In this document: positions 45,083 to 56,063 of the stretch, in pieces
Layout: every line of letters starts with the position of its first letter
Position numbering within the stretch: the stretch's first letter is position 1
From: RH-AL1 sp964235705
GTDB lineage: Bacteria; Pseudomonadota; Alphaproteobacteria; Rhizobiales; Beijerinckiaceae
Length of the DNA: 64,000 nt
NCBI GenBank assembly: GCA_964235705.1
Contig: CAXSDP010000004.1
Span: 1-64,000 of the forward strand
Direction: 5' to 3'
Program-made: the position numbers and the translations under genes
The notes under the pieces: generated by a model
What the model was told of the DNA's origin: nothing
The model's input: the letters and a program-made list of their open reading frames with translations, nothing else
Database searches by the model: none

Positions 45083-47170
45083 TCAGGCGGCCTTGCGGTC
45101 CATGACGATGCAGCCGTCGCCATCGATATGCGCGTCGAAGGACGCCGACACGAAGGTGGACGTCTCGTCCTCCGTGATCACCGCCGGGCCGACCACGCGG
45201 ACGCCGGCCGCCAGGTTCGCGCGGGCGTAGGTCGGCACGGTGGCGGTCGCCTCAGCGTGCCCGTCGAACACCGTCCGGCGCCCACCCTCGACCGGCGCGC
45301 GTCGAGCGGCGACCGGCGCGGGGTGTGCCGGTGGCGCCGTGGCGAGCACGGCGGAGGTCGACACAGCCCAGGTCAGCACCTCGATCGCGGCACCGGGGAT
45401 GAAGCGGGCGAACAGCGCGGCGTACTCGGCCTCGAAGGCGGCGCGCAGCACCCGCTCGTCGTCGCCGGCGAGGGCGCGCCCGGGCAACGTCACCACGATC
45501 TCGTGTCCCTGCCCGACGTAGCGCATCGTGGCGGTTCGGCGGACGGACACCGCCGCGCCGGCGGCGCCGGGCTCCACCAGGGCGCGCCCTTCGGCCGCCA
45601 TCGCGTCCAGCAACGCGTTGGCGGTGTCCGGCTCCCAGGCGGCGAGCGGCACGTGGCGGCTGCGGACCGTCTCGAAGGCGATCGGCGCGGCGAGGAAGCC
45701 GACGGCGGAGCCGACGCCGGCGTGGGGCGGGATCACCACGCGGGCCACGCCGATCTTTTCCGCCACGCGCGCCGCGTGGAGGGGCGCCGCCCCGCCGAAG
45801 GCGACGAACGTGTGGCCGCCGAGGTCGGCGCCGCGCTCCACGGCGTGCACGCGCGCGGCGCTCGCCATCGTCTCGCACACCATCTCGTGCACGGCGTAGG
45901 CCGCCAGCTCCGGGGACAACCCCAGCGGTCCGCCCACCGCCTCGTCCAGCGCGGCGCGGGACAGCTCGGGGCGGAGCGTCATGCCGCCACCGGCGAACCC
46001 ATCCGGTTCGATCAACCCCAGCACCACGTCGGCGTCGGTCACGGCGGGACGCCGGCCGCCGCGGCCGTAGCAGGCCGGCCCCGGCTCGGAACCGGCGCTT
46101 TCGGGCCCGACCTGCACCCGGCGCAGCGCGTCGACCCGCGCGAGAGACCCGCCGCCGGCGCCGATCTCCACCATCTCGATGACGGGGATGCGCAGCGGCA
46201 GGCCGGACCCTTTGAGGAAGCGCGCCGCCCGGTCCACCTCGAACACGCGGGACGCGGTCGGCTCACCCCCGTGGATCAGGCAGATCTTCGCGGTGGTGCC
46301 GCCCATGTCGAACGACAGCACGCGATCCGCGCCGAGGCGGGTCGCCACGGTGGCGGCGAAGATCGCCCCGCCGGCCGGCCCACTCTCCACGAGGCGCACC
46401 GGGAAACGCCGCGCGGTGGCGACCGTCGTCAGCCCGCCGCCCGAGGTGACGAGGTAGGCGGCGCCGGCGAAGCCCTCCGCCGCCAGGGCCGCTTCCATGC
46501 GGCCGAGGTAGCTCGCCATCAGCGGCTGGACGTAGGCGTTGGCGAGCGCGGTGGAGGTCCGCTCGTATTCCCGGATCTCCGGGCAGACTTCGCTGGCGAG
46601 CGTGACGTGGAGCGCCGGCATGGCGGCGGCGAGGATCGCGGCGGCCTCCTCCTCGTGGGCCGGGTTGGCGTAGGCGTGCAGGAAGGCGATGGCGACGCTT
46701 TCCACCCCCGCCCCTTCCAAGCGCGGCACCAGGGCGCGCACGGCGTCGTGGTCCAGCGGCAACCGCACCGCGCCGCGCGCGTCCATGCGCTCGGGCACGG
46801 TGAACCGCAGCGCGCGGGGCACGAGCGGGCGCGGCTTCTCGATCTGAAGGTCGTACTGGTCGTAGCGTCCCTCGTTGGCGATCTCGATCACGTCGCGGAA
46901 GCCTTGCGTCGCGATCAGGGCCGTGCGCGCGCCCCGCCGCTCGATGATCGCGTTGGTGGCGAGCGTGGTGCCATGGACGAAGACGGCGATGTCACCGAGG
47001 CGGAGGCCGGCGTCGGCCAGCGCCAGGCGCATGCCGGCCAGCACGCCCTCCTCCGGCCGCTGGGACGTCGTCAGCACCTTGCGCGTCACGCGGCCCGAGG
47101 CGCTATCCAGCACGACGTCGGTGAACGTGCCGCCGATGTCGACGGCGATGCGGACGCTCGGGTCAGGCAC
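45083..47170 (-). CDS. hydantoinase A / oxoprolinase family subunit (HyuA family)
   Basis: A 695-residue ATP-binding partner of the hydantoinase B protein. The actin-like ATPase fold is visible: RIAVDIGGTFTDVVLD, FVHGTTLATNAIIERRG, LVTSGGGLTTV, ESGPAGGAIFAA and SFDMGGTTAKICLI, followed by GAGGGSLARVD. The length is normal for the family. Substrate choice among hydantoins, N-methylhydantoin or oxoproline cannot be read from sequence. The gene starts with ATG at 47170. Confidence 0.93.
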   Translation of the reverse strand: MPDPSVRIAVDIGGTFTDVVLDSASGRVTRKVLTTSQRPEEGVLAGMRLALADAGLRLGDIAVFVHGTTLATNAIIERRGARTALIATQGFRDVIEIANEGRYDQYDLQIEKPRPLVPRALRFTVPERMDARGAVRLPLDHDAVRALVPRLEGAGVESVAIAFLHAYANPAHEEEAAAILAAAMPALHVTLASEVCPEIREYERTSTALANAYVQPLMASYLGRMEAALAAEGFAGAAYLVTSGGGLTTVATARRFPVRLVESGPAGGAIFAATVATRLGADRVLSFDMGGTTAKICLIHGGEPTASRVFEVDRAARFLKGSGLPLRIPVIEMVEIGAGGGSLARVDALRRVQVGPESAGSEPGPACYGRGGRRPAVTDADVVLGLIEPDGFAGGGMTLRPELSRAALDEAVGGPLGLSPELAAYAVHEMVCETMASAARVHAVERGADLGGHTFVAFGGAAPLHAARVAEKIGVARVVIPPHAGVGSAVGFLAAPIAFETVRSRHVPLAAWEPDTANALLDAMAAEGRALVEPGAAGAAVSVRRTATMRYVGQGHEIVVTLPGRALAGDDERVLRAAFEAEYAALFARFIPGAAIEVLTWAVSTSAVLATAPPAHPAPVAARRAPVEGGRRTVFDGHAEATATVPTYARANLAAGVRVVGPAVITEDETSTFVSASFDAHIDGDGCIVMDRKAA

Positions 47171-47301
47171 GGGCCGCCCGAGGGTCCTGCGGAGGGAATG
47201 GGAAGGAGATCATCGAGCGGACGTATCCGATGGTGGGACCGTGGCTGACGGGCGACGGAGCGACGGGAAACCCCGTGATCGGCAAGGAGCATGCCACCCC
47301 C

Positions 47302-48930
47302 TCAACGCGCCCGCGCGTCCTCCCGCATCATCGCGGCGCCCTTCTCCGCCATCATCACCGTCGGGGAATTGGTGTTGCCCGACGTGATCCTCGGCATCGC
47401 GGAGGCGTCGATCACCCGCAGGCCGCGGATGCCGCGCACGCGCAGCCGCGCGTCGAGCACGGCGCCCTGGTCGTGGTCGGCGCCCATGCGCGCCGTGCCG
47501 ACCGGGTGGAAGATGGTCGTGCCGAGGTCGCGCGCGGCGTGGAGGAGGTCGGCGTCGCTGCTCGCCGCCGCGCCCGGCAGGTGCTCCTCCGGCCGGTAGC
47601 GGGCCAGGGCCGGCTGGGCGACGATGCGGCGCGTCAGCTTCATGGCGTCGACCGCGACCTGCTGGTCCTCGTCGGTCGCGAGGTAGTTGGGGCGGATCGC
47701 CGGCGGCGCGACCGGGTCGGCGCTGGCGGCGTGGACGCTGCCCCGGCTCGAGGGCCGCAGGTTGCAGACGGAAGCGGTGAAGGCGCCGAACGCGTGCAGC
47801 CCCTCGCCCCACGTGCCGAGCGAGAGCGGTTGGAAGTGGTACTGGAGGTTGGCGGTCGCGTAGCGCGACGAGGAGCGGGCGAAGACGCCGACCTGGCTCG
47901 GCGCCATGGTGAGCGGGCCGTTGCGGAACAGGGCGTACTCGACGCCCATCCAGCCCCGCTTGAGGAGGTTCTTGTAGGTGGTGTTGAGGGTGGGGACGCC
48001 GTGCACCTTGTAGATGGGCCGCAGCTGGAGATGGTCCTGCAGGTTCTCGCCGACGCCCGGCGCGTGGTGGACGGGCGCGATGCCCAGCGCCGCCAAGCGG
48101 GCGGCGTCGCCGATACCGGACAGTTCGAGCAGCTTGGGCGAGGCCACCGCGCCGGCGCACAGGACCACCTCGCCCTCGACCCTGGCGACATGACGCGCGC
48201 CACCGCGCTCGAAGGCGACGCCGACCGCGCGGCCATCCGTGACCATCACGCGCTCGACGTGCACGCCGGTCTCCATCCGCAAGTTGGGCCTTCGCAGCGC
48301 CGGCTCGAGGAAGGCGCGCGCCGCGCTCCACCGCCGGCCCCGGCGCTGGTTGACCTGGAAATAGGAGGAGCCCTCGTTGTCGCCGGTGTTGAAGTCGGCG
48401 ATCTTGGCGATGCCGGCTGTCTCGGCGGCGTCCCGGATCGCGTCGAGGATCGCCCAGCGCACGCGGGGCGGCTCGACGCGCCACTCGCCGCCGGACCCGT
48501 GGAAGGCGTCGGGCGCGAAATGGTCCTCTTGCTTCATGAAGTAGGGGAGCACGTCGTGCCATCCCCAACCGGGGAGCCCGAGCTGCCGCCAGCCGTGGTA
48601 GTCGGCCGCCTGCCCCCGCATGTAGATCATGGCGTTGATGGCCGACGACCCGCCGATCACCTTGCCGCGCGGGTAGGCCAGCGCCCGGCCGTTCAGGCCC
48701 GCCTCGACCTCCGTCTTGAAGAGCCAGTCGGCGCGCGGGTCGCCGATCGCGAAGAGGTAGCCGACGGGGATGTGGAACCAGATCCAGTCATCCCGGCCGC
48801 CGGCCTCCAGCAGGAGGACGCGCGACGCCGGATCGGCGGACAAGCGGTTGGCGAGCACGCAGCCGGCCGACCCGGCGCCGATGACGATGTAGTCGAACGT
48901 GCCCTCGAAGTCCGCGCCCCGCGCCGCCAT
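47302..48930 (-). CDS. GMC family oxidoreductase (choline dehydrogenase-like)
   Basis: A 542-residue FAD-dependent alcohol dehydrogenase. The N-terminal FAD motif is DYIVIGAGSAGCVLANRLS, then LLLEAGG. GMC signature 1 is YPRGKVIGGSSAINAMIYMRG and signature 2 is GAVASPKLLELSGIG. The catalytic C-terminal block is IFHPVGTARMG, then SGNTNSPTVMMAEKGA. The ATG at 48930 begins MAARGADFEG; the upstream frame is not conserved. It is divergent from the adjacent aldehyde dehydrogenase gene, and the two could handle successive alcohol and aldehyde steps. Confidence 0.92.
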   Translation of the reverse strand: MAARGADFEGTFDYIVIGAGSAGCVLANRLSADPASRVLLLEAGGRDDWIWFHIPVGYLFAIGDPRADWLFKTEVEAGLNGRALAYPRGKVIGGSSAINAMIYMRGQAADYHGWRQLGLPGWGWHDVLPYFMKQEDHFAPDAFHGSGGEWRVEPPRVRWAILDAIRDAAETAGIAKIADFNTGDNEGSSYFQVNQRRGRRWSAARAFLEPALRRPNLRMETGVHVERVMVTDGRAVGVAFERGGARHVARVEGEVVLCAGAVASPKLLELSGIGDAARLAALGIAPVHHAPGVGENLQDHLQLRPIYKVHGVPTLNTTYKNLLKRGWMGVEYALFRNGPLTMAPSQVGVFARSSSRYATANLQYHFQPLSLGTWGEGLHAFGAFTASVCNLRPSSRGSVHAASADPVAPPAIRPNYLATDEDQQVAVDAMKLTRRIVAQPALARYRPEEHLPGAAASSDADLLHAARDLGTTIFHPVGTARMGADHDQGAVLDARLRVRGIRGLRVIDASAMPRITSGNTNSPTVMMAEKGAAMMREDARAR

Positions 48931-49150
48931 GCACCACCCCGCCGCGCACCGACCCCGGCGTGCCCTTGAGGCGGCCGTTCGTACCACACGCGGCACGGCG
49001 GCCTCGTGCGCCTTTGGACGGAGGGCGCCTCGCGACGGGGGGACGCGTCGAACGATCCCCTCATCGTCCCCGTTGCGATATCGCTGGCGGGCGGCTAACC
49101 CCCGCGGAGACCGCCGGCGGTCCGACCCGCCACGAGAACTGGAAACCGCC

Positions 49151-50656
<1,506 letters not shown>

Positions 50657-50848
50657 CGTCGCGCGCCGGTCCTGACGCCATCGCGGACGCTCGATCGGGC
50701 TTTCGTGGATTTCCGGCTTCCGATGGAATTATTGCCGCCCGGCTCGGATCGCGCGTAAGAAGGGCGTGTCCGACGAACGATGGCGTGACCGATCCGAGAG
50801 CGATCGAGGCCCGGCCGACCAATGGTGGGTGGGGATGGATAGGCGGGG

Positions 50849-52546
50849 ATGACGAAGGCTTCCGACACGACGGCGACGACGACGCTCCGCAAGGCGCCGA
50901 CGGGGATCGATGGGTTCGACGACATCACGTTCGGCGGCCTGCCGAAGGGTCGGCCGAGCTTGATCTGCGGCTCGGCGGGTTGCGGCAAGACCTTGTTCGC
51001 CCTCACCTTCCTCGTCAACGGCGCGACCCGCTACGACGAGCCCGGCGTCTTCGTCTCCTTCGAGGAGCGCGCGGCCGACCTCGCCGCCAACGTCGCCTCG
51101 CTCGGCTACGACCTCGACGACCTCGTGGCGAGGGGCAAGCTCGCCATCGATCACGTGCGCGTCGAGCGCAGCGAGATCGAGGAAAGCGGCGAGTACGACC
51201 TCGAAGGGCTGTTCATCCGGCTGGGCTACGCCATCGACAGCGTCGGGGCCAAGCGCGTCGTGCTCGACACGATCGAGACCCTGTTCTCCGGCCTCGACGA
51301 CACGGCCCTGCTGCGTGCCGAGTTGCGCAGGCTGTTCGGCTGGCTGAAGGATCGCGGCGTCACGGCGGTCATCACCGGCGAGCGCGGCGAGGGCCAGCTG
51401 ACCCGCCAGGGCCTGGAGGAATACGTTTCCGATTGCGTCGTGCTGCTCGACAACCGGGTCATCGACCAGATCACCACGCGGCGCCTGCGCGTCGTCAAGT
51501 ACCGGGGTTCGGCGCACGGCACCAACGAGTATCCGTTCCTGGTCGACCACCAGGGCATCAGCGTCCTGCCGATCACCTCCGCCGACCTCAGCCACAAGGC
51601 TTCGCGCGAGGTCGTACCGACCGGCATCGCCGCCCTCGACGCGATGCTGGGACCTGGCGGCTTCTACGAGGGATCGAGCATCCTGGTGTCGGGTGTCGCC
51701 GGCACGGGCAAGACCACGGTCGCGGCCCACGTCGTGGACGCGGCCTGCAGGCGCGGCGAGCGGTGCTTGTCGTTCGTGTTCGAGGAGAGCGGCGACCAGG
51801 TCATCCGCAACGCCCTCTCGTTCGGCGTCGACCTCCAGCCGCACGTCGAAGCGGGACTGCTGGTCTTCCAAGCGGCGCGCCCGACGTTGTTCGGGCTGGA
51901 AACGCACCTCGCCGGCATGCACCGCGACATCGCGCGCTACGAGCCGCGCATGGTCGTCGTCGACCCCATCTCGGCGCTCGAGGGGCCGGCGCGCGAGGTG
52001 CAGGCGACGCTGCTGCGGATGGTCGACATGCTGAAGAGCCGCACCATCACCGCCGTCTTCACCTCGCTGCGGCGGGAAGGCACCTTCGATGGGGCCAACG
52101 ACCTCGGGCTCTCCTCGCTGATGGACGTGTGGATCAAGCTGCTCGACGTCGAGGCCAATGGTGAGCGGACGCGCACGCTCTACGTCATCAAGGCACGCGG
52201 CATGAGCCATTCGAACCAGATCCGCGAGTTCCAGATCACGGGCGACGGCATCAAGTTGATCGAGCCCTACATTGGCCCGGCCGGCGTGCTGACGGGTACG
52301 GCGCGGGTGGTCCAGGAAGCCGAGGAACAGGCCGCCTTGCTGCGTCTTAGGCACGAGGGCGAGCGGCGGCGGCGCGACGTGGCGCGGCGACGCGGCAGCG
52401 TCGAACGGCAGATCGAGGAGCTGCGCGCCACGCTTGAGGCCCAACGCGACGAGGAGCGGATCCTGTTGGACGATGAGGAAACGCGGGAGCGGCTCGTCGC
52501 GATCGAGCGGGAAGCGCTGTCGACGCGCCGTGGTGCGGCCGAATGA
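50849..52546 (+). CDS. kaiC: circadian-clock-type ATPase KaiC
   Basis: A 565-residue double-domain RecA-like ATPase. CI has Walker A GSAGCGKT (41-48) and catalytic Glu pair FEER. CII has GVAGTGKT (282-289) and FEES. By alignment to the cyanobacterial Ser431/Thr432 phospho-site, residues 422-423 are Ser-Ser (GLSSLMD), so both positions stay phosphorylatable. KARGMSHSNQIREFQI is the conserved CII end. A final 75 residues are a charged coiled coil (RLRHEGERRRRDVARRRGS), an extension beyond typical KaiC. It heads a coupled kaiC-kaiB-kaiB-kinase operon and probably acts in timing or stress signalling. Confidence 0.95.
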   Translation: MTKASDTTATTTLRKAPTGIDGFDDITFGGLPKGRPSLICGSAGCGKTLFALTFLVNGATRYDEPGVFVSFEERAADLAANVASLGYDLDDLVARGKLAIDHVRVERSEIEESGEYDLEGLFIRLGYAIDSVGAKRVVLDTIETLFSGLDDTALLRAELRRLFGWLKDRGVTAVITGERGEGQLTRQGLEEYVSDCVVLLDNRVIDQITTRRLRVVKYRGSAHGTNEYPFLVDHQGISVLPITSADLSHKASREVVPTGIAALDAMLGPGGFYEGSSILVSGVAGTGKTTVAAHVVDAACRRGERCLSFVFEESGDQVIRNALSFGVDLQPHVEAGLLVFQAARPTLFGLETHLAGMHRDIARYEPRMVVVDPISALEGPAREVQATLLRMVDMLKSRTITAVFTSLRREGTFDGANDLGLSSLMDVWIKLLDVEANGERTRTLYVIKARGMSHSNQIREFQITGDGIKLIEPYIGPAGVLTGTARVVQEAEEQAALLRLRHEGERRRRDVARRRGSVERQIEELRATLEAQRDEERILLDDEETRERLVAIEREALSTRRGAAE

Positions 52547-52893
52547 ACGGGGCGGACGACCGTCGGATCGATGGCGCGGGGGAGGCCGACCAGGGCCACT
52601 ACCACCTCCGGCTCTACGTGGCCGGGCAGACGGCCAAGTCGCTGCGCGCGACGGCCAACCTGAGGCGCGTCTGCGAGGAACACCTCGCGGGCCGTTACGA
52701 CATCGAGGTGATCGACCTGCTGCAGAACCCGAAGCTGGCCGCCGGCGATCAGATCCTCGCCGTACCGACCCTGGTCCGACGGCTCCCGGCGCCGTTGAAG
52801 CGCATCATCGGCGACTTGTCCGATACCGAGAAGGTCCTCGTCGGCCTGGACATCCGATCCAAGGACGCGCGTCCCAAGGTCGAAGGCGCTTGA
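52543..52893 (+). CDS. kaiB: KaiB family protein (first copy)
   Basis: A 116-residue thioredoxin-like KaiB. The core is HLRLYVAGQTAKSLRATANL, RRVCEEHLAGRYDIEVIDLL, then VPTLVRRLPAPLKRIIGDLS. About 20 variable residues precede the domain. The ATG at 52543 overlaps the kaiC stop by 4 bp. KaiB binds KaiC and controls its phosphorylation state; here it may connect KaiC to the kinase encoded downstream. Confidence 0.94.
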   Translation: MNGADDRRIDGAGEADQGHYHLRLYVAGQTAKSLRATANLRRVCEEHLAGRYDIEVIDLLQNPKLAAGDQILAVPTLVRRLPAPLKRIIGDLSDTEKVLVGLDIRSKDARPKVEGA

Positions 52894-53195
52894 TCGGTGG
52901 AGACGATCCACCCGGCCGCTATCGGTTGCGCCTGTTCATCGCGGGAACGTCGCCGCGCTCGCGGCGGACCATCGAGAACCTGCGGCGCGTCTGCGACGTC
53001 CACCTCCGGGGTAATTTCGACCTGGATGTCGTCGATATCTACCAGCAGCCACATCTCGCCGAGATGTACCAGGTGGTGGCGGCACCGACCCTGGTGAAGG
53101 TGTCACCGCAGCCGCTGCGACGGATCATCGGCGACCTCACGGACGAGGCGCGCCTGCTGCGCGGCCTCGACCTGCCCGGTTCGTCCACACCATGA
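52890..53195 (+). CDS. kaiB: KaiB family protein (second copy)
   Basis: A 101-residue second KaiB. It begins with a TTG at 52890 that overlaps the first kaiB stop by 4 bp (TTGA), so it is easily missed by gene callers. The core is YRLRLFIAGTSPRSRRTIEN, LRRVCDVHLRGNFDLDVVDI, then APTLVKVSPQPLRRIIGDLT. It is clearly homologous to the first copy but about half identical, so this is an old duplication or a distinct subtype. Its stop overlaps the kinase start by 4 bp. Confidence 0.9.
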   Translation: MIGGDDPPGRYRLRLFIAGTSPRSRRTIENLRRVCDVHLRGNFDLDVVDIYQQPHLAEMYQVVAAPTLVKVSPQPLRRIIGDLTDEARLLRGLDLPGSSTP

Positions 53196-55098
53196 TCACC
53201 CAAGCGCCCTCGATCACCCAAGCGCCCTCGATCACCGAAGCGCCGTCGNNNNNNNNNNNNNNNNNNNNNNNNNNNNNNNNNNNNNNNNNNNNNNNNNNNN
53301 NNNNNNNNNNNNNNNNNNNNNNNNNNNNNNNNNNNNNNNNNNNNNNNNGATCACCCAAGCGCCCTCGATCACCCAAGCGCCCTCGATCACCGAAGCGCCG
53401 TCGGCGCTGGCCCTCGCGAACGCCCGCATCCGCGAGTTGGAGCTGCGCCTGGAGGAGAGCGAGGACACGTTGGAGGCGATCCGGCGCGGCGACTTCGACG
53501 CCGTCGTCGTCCAGGGCGCCGACAACGAGCGGCAGATCTACACGCTGGAGAACGCGGACGGCCCCTACCGGGCCTTGATCGAGCAGATGCAGGAGGGCGC
53601 CTTCACGCTCGCGGACGATGGGCGCCTGCTGTACTGCAACCGACGGCTCGCGGACCTGCTCGACACGCCCCAGGAACGCTTGATCGGACGGATGCTCGGC
53701 GAGTTCCTGAACGAGGACGACGTCGCGAGGCTCGCCGTCCTGATGGCGGAGGCCTCGCACGCGACGGCGCGCGGCGAGGTGTCGATCAGCGTCGGTCACG
53801 GACCGCGGCCGGTGTACCTGTCGCTGAGCCTGCTCGACCGCGACGAGCGGCAACCGATCCTCTGCGGCGTCCTCACCGACTTGACCGAGCAGAAGCTGCA
53901 CCTGCGCGAACTCTCGGACGCCAACGCGCGGCTGCGATCCGAGAGCCTGCAACGCGAGCGCGCCGAGGAGGCGCTCCGCCAGGCGCAGAAGATGGAGGCG
54001 ATCGGGCAATTGACCGGCGGCGTCGCCCACGATTTCAACAACCTGCTCACCATCATCAAGTCCTCGACCGAACTGCTGCGTCGGCCGGACCTCGCCGAGC
54101 CGCGACGCTCGCGCTACGTCGAGGCAATCTCCGACACCGTGGATCGCGCGGCCAAGCTGACCGGTCAGTTGCTCGCCTTCGCGCGGCGGCAGTCGCTGCG
54201 ACCGGAGGTGTTCGACGTCGGCGAGCGGATACGGATGGTGTCCGACATGCTCGTGACCATCGTGGGCGCCCGCATCAGGATCGAGCGCGAGGATCAAGCC
54301 CGCCCTTGCTTCATCGAGGCGGATGCCAGCCAGTTCGACACGGCGCTGGTCAACCTGGCGGTCAACGCGCGCGATGCCATGGACGGCGAAGGCGCGTTCA
54401 CGTTGAGCGTGACCCGCGACCGCCTGCTGGCACCGACGACGCCCGAGGGCTGCCCGATCCCCGTCGTTTCCATCCACGTCGGGGATACCGGCTGCGGCAT
54501 CCCGGCCAACGACCTCGGCCGCATCTTCGAGCCCTTCTTCACGACCAAGGGGATCGGCAAGGGCACCGGGCTCGGCCTCAGCCAGGTTTTCGGCTTCGTC
54601 AAGCAGTCGGGTGGCCACGTCGACGTCGCGAGCGAGGTGGGACGGGGCACGACCTTCACGCTGCACCTCCCCAGCGTTTCCGCCGATCGCCTGGAGGCGG
54701 CCCATCCCGCCGAGGCGCGAACCATGGCCGCCGACGCCGGCGACGGCCGCCGTGTCCTCGTGGTGGAGGACAACGTCGAGGTCGGCGCGTTCTCGACGCA
54801 GCTGCTGCAGGACCTCGGCTACGAGACGACGTGGGCGGCGAGCGCGGACGAGGCGTTGAAGATCCTGTCGAGCGGCGTGGAGCGCTTCCAGGCGGTGTTC
54901 TCCGACGTGGTCATGCCCGGCATGAACGGCGTCGACTTCGGCCGGGAGGTCCGGCGCCTCTACGCCGGGCTGCCGGTCATCCTCACCAGCGGTTACAGCG
55001 AGGTGCTCGCGCACGATCACCACCACGGCTTCGAGCTGCTCAGGAAGCCTTACTCGATCCGCGACCTGTCGAGCGTCCTGAACAGGATCTCGAGTTAG
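53192..55098 (+). CDS. PAS-domain hybrid histidine kinase of the kai operon (interrupted by a scaffold gap)
   Basis: A sensor kinase with an N-terminal coiled coil, a PAS domain and a kinase core with phospho-His in GGVAHDFNNLL. ATPase motifs are NARDAMDGEG, GDTGCGIP and GTGLGLSQVFGF. A C-terminal receiver has phospho-Asp in FSDVVMPGMNG. The ATG at 53192 overlaps the second kaiB stop by 4 bp. The gene then runs into a 100-N gap flanked by duplicated 55-bp sequence. Removing the 155 extra bases gives a continuous 583-residue frame beginning MITQAPSITQAPSITEAPSA. The ITQAPS repeat count may differ in the real genome. Confidence 0.85.
53194..53403. other. scaffold gap (100 N, 53249-53348) with identical 55-bp flanks and 18-bp tandem repeats
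   Basis: The 55 bases 53194-53248 recur at 53349-53403. Each flank contains three 18-bp units of the form GATCACCCAAGCGCCCTC (the third differs at two positions), which encode ITQAPS in frame. The tandem repeat probably broke the assembly. Confidence 0.92.
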
Positions 55099-55172
55099 GT
55101 GGGCAGGGGCGTCGATGGCGTCGCCTTCGGCGCGGTGCTATGGCTGCCCGCGCTCACCCCGTCGAGGCTCGC

Positions 55173-55952
55173 ATGATGACAGGCTTTCTCCGCCGCACGT
55201 TCCTGCTGGGGGCCGGCACCGTGTCGGCCGCCGCGTCCCTCAGGCGCGCTCAAGCGCAAACGAGCCCGCAAGCGGGTTCGCAGGCGGCTCCGACCGCCCC
55301 GATCGACCTCCACGCCGAGCTGAAGTACCCGTTCGTGGTGCCGCCGCTGTCCTACGCCTACGAGGCGAACCAAGCCTCGATCGACGCGGCGACGATGCAC
55401 CTGCACCACGACAAGCATCACGCGGCCTACGTGGCCAACCTGAACGCCGCCCTCAAGGATCACGCCGACCTCCAGGCGATGACGCTGCGAAACCTCCTCC
55501 TGCACCTAGGCGACCTGCCCGAGTCGGTTCGCACCGTCGTGCGCAACAACGCCGGCGGGCACGCCAACCACTCGATGTTCTGGCAGGTCATGGGCGGCAC
55601 CGGCGGCGAGCCGACCGGGGACGTCGCGGCGGCGATCACCCGCGATTTCGGCTCCTTCGACAAGCTCAAGGTGGCGTTCGACGAGGCCGGGACGAAGGTG
55701 TTCGGATCGGGCTGGGCCGTGGTGGCGAGCGATCGCGACGGCAAGCTGACCTTGGTGTCGAAGCCCAACCAGGACTCGCCGATCACGGATGGACGGGCGG
55801 TGGTCTTCGGCAACGACGTGTGGGAGCACGCCTACTACCTCAAGTATCAGAATCGCCGCCCGGACTATCTGAACGCGTGGTGGAACGTGTTGGACTGGTC
55901 GCGCATCAACGACCGCTACGCCGCCGCGAAGGCGGGAACGCTGTCGGCCTGA
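55173..55952 (+). CDS. exported Fe/Mn superoxide dismutase
   Basis: A 259-residue superoxide dismutase with an N-terminal signal: FLRRTFLLGAGTVSAAASLR, with an RAQA cleavage region near residue 28. The twin Arg suggests Tat export. The mature enzyme starts with the usual YPFVVPPLSYAYEAN. Metal ligands are visible as MHLHHDKHH, GGHANHSMFW and DVWEHAYYLKYQNRRPDY. Most SODs of this family are cytoplasmic, so this is a periplasmic form. It begins 75 bp after the kai-operon kinase on the same strand and may be co-transcribed. Confidence 0.93.
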   Translation: MMTGFLRRTFLLGAGTVSAAASLRRAQAQTSPQAGSQAAPTAPIDLHAELKYPFVVPPLSYAYEANQASIDAATMHLHHDKHHAAYVANLNAALKDHADLQAMTLRNLLLHLGDLPESVRTVVRNNAGGHANHSMFWQVMGGTGGEPTGDVAAAITRDFGSFDKLKVAFDEAGTKVFGSGWAVVASDRDGKLTLVSKPNQDSPITDGRAVVFGNDVWEHAYYLKYQNRRPDYLNAWWNVLDWSRINDRYAAAKAGTLSA

Positions 55953-56063
55953 CGCGCCGACGGCGTCCTCCGGGTCGCCGACGGCTGGGCTGTGGACGGG
56001 CGCGGGCTTCGCCGCACCGGACCGTGACGCCATGCTAGGGTGCGGCACGGGGGAACGTGCCGC

